Positions 63,989 to 64,000 of a stretch of 64,000 nucleotides of DNA are shown piece after piece. Source of the stretch: Parachlamydia acanthamoebae (lineage in GTDB: Bacteria > Chlamydiota > Chlamydiia > Chlamydiales > Parachlamydiaceae); NCBI RefSeq assembly GCF_000875975.1, contig NZ_BAWW01000003.1:221038-285037 (forward strand), in the 5' to 3' direction. Within the stretch, counting starts at the first letter, position 1; every line of letters begins with the position of its first letter. Under the pieces are notes generated by a model. That model saw nothing but the letters and a program-made list of their open reading frames with translations, did not search any database and was not told the DNA's origin. A program made the position numbers and the translations under genes.

Positions 63989-64000
63989 GACTTGGCGGCG
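63989..64000 (-). rRNA. Probable 3' end of 5S rRNA (window edge)
   Basis: On the minus strand the window begins CGCCGCCAAGTC, which matches the common 3' end of bacterial 5S rRNA (CGCCGCCAAG type), and is followed by two hairpins with a T tract, the normal end of an rRNA operon. Only 12 bases are visible, so this is an inference from the edge and its context. Confidence 0.45.

Noticed and set aside
1..64000. CRISPR array, insertion sequence or prophage
   Set aside because: No regularly spaced repeats, no transposase, integrase or phage structural gene was recognised on either strand.

Overview
The window looks like a chromosome segment from an amoeba-associated member of the Chlamydiae, most likely Parachlamydiaceae (Parachlamydia/Protochlamydia-like). 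Three observations support this. There is a clear homologue of the chlamydial secreted protease CPAF (22133-23890, minus). Chlamydial-type housekeeping blocks are present: priA preceded by two hypotheticals, dxr followed by rseP, and rluD with dtd. There are also many eukaryotic-like or effector-like proteins: ankyrin repeats, F-box plus propeller proteins, and kinase-like folds. The DNA is AT-rich by eye (not counted). No phage, insertion sequence, plasmid gene or CRISPR array was recognised.

Layout. 1-1890: a frameshifted repeat protein running off the left edge, decayed coding debris and tRNA-Ser. 2-6.5 kb: an exported kinase-like protein, an ankyrin protein with a candidate cysteine protease/acyltransferase domain, and an exported gamma-glutamylcyclotransferase-like protein. 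6.5-11.3 kb: a three-gene priA operon, then uridine kinase with a strong terminator. 11.3-20.1 kb: an outer-membrane barrel candidate, a frameshifted Na+/H+ antiporter, small exported proteins, a SIMPL protein, a lipoprotein, an M32 carboxypeptidase and a large chlamydial hypothetical. 20.3-27.7 kb: a stand-alone LanM-dehydratase-like kinase with a small partner, the CPAF homologue, 4-alpha-glucanotransferase, an exported transglutaminase-like/TPR protein and a PduO-type cobalamin adenosyltransferase.

27.8-37.5 kb holds a single 3240-residue protein with a P-loop and helicase-like motifs, resembling the DUF3638 family; it is the most striking gene here. 37.5-48.8 kb: an exported DNA/RNA nuclease, a kinase-like protein, dxr-rseP, a GT8-type glycosyltransferase, an internally duplicated protein whose Shine-Dalgarno can be paired by an upstream repeat, a ThDP-dependent decarboxylase, tRNA-Arg and a metallo-beta-lactamase-fold hydrolase.

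48.9-64 kb: a divergent 870-residue DHH-family protein, KhpA-like KH protein, dtd, rluD, two small chlamydial proteins, an alpha/beta hydrolase overlapping recO, tRNA-Leu, an RMD1/DUF155-like protein overlapping yidD, a 2-oxoglutarate oxygenase, an exported hypothetical, an ABC export pair, two tandem F-box proteins and, at the right edge, what is probably the 3' end of a 5S rRNA on the minus strand with its terminator.

How the genes fit together. Core functions (DNA repair/restart, isoprenoid synthesis, envelope proteolysis, tRNA proofreading, rRNA modification, glycogen handling) are interleaved with single-gene or two-gene units that look host-directed. Translational coupling (ATGA overlaps) marks the small operons. 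Several start codons were moved inward from the longest reading frame because a Shine-Dalgarno sequence and a signal peptide agree on the inner start. All calls come from reading the sequence; no database search was run.
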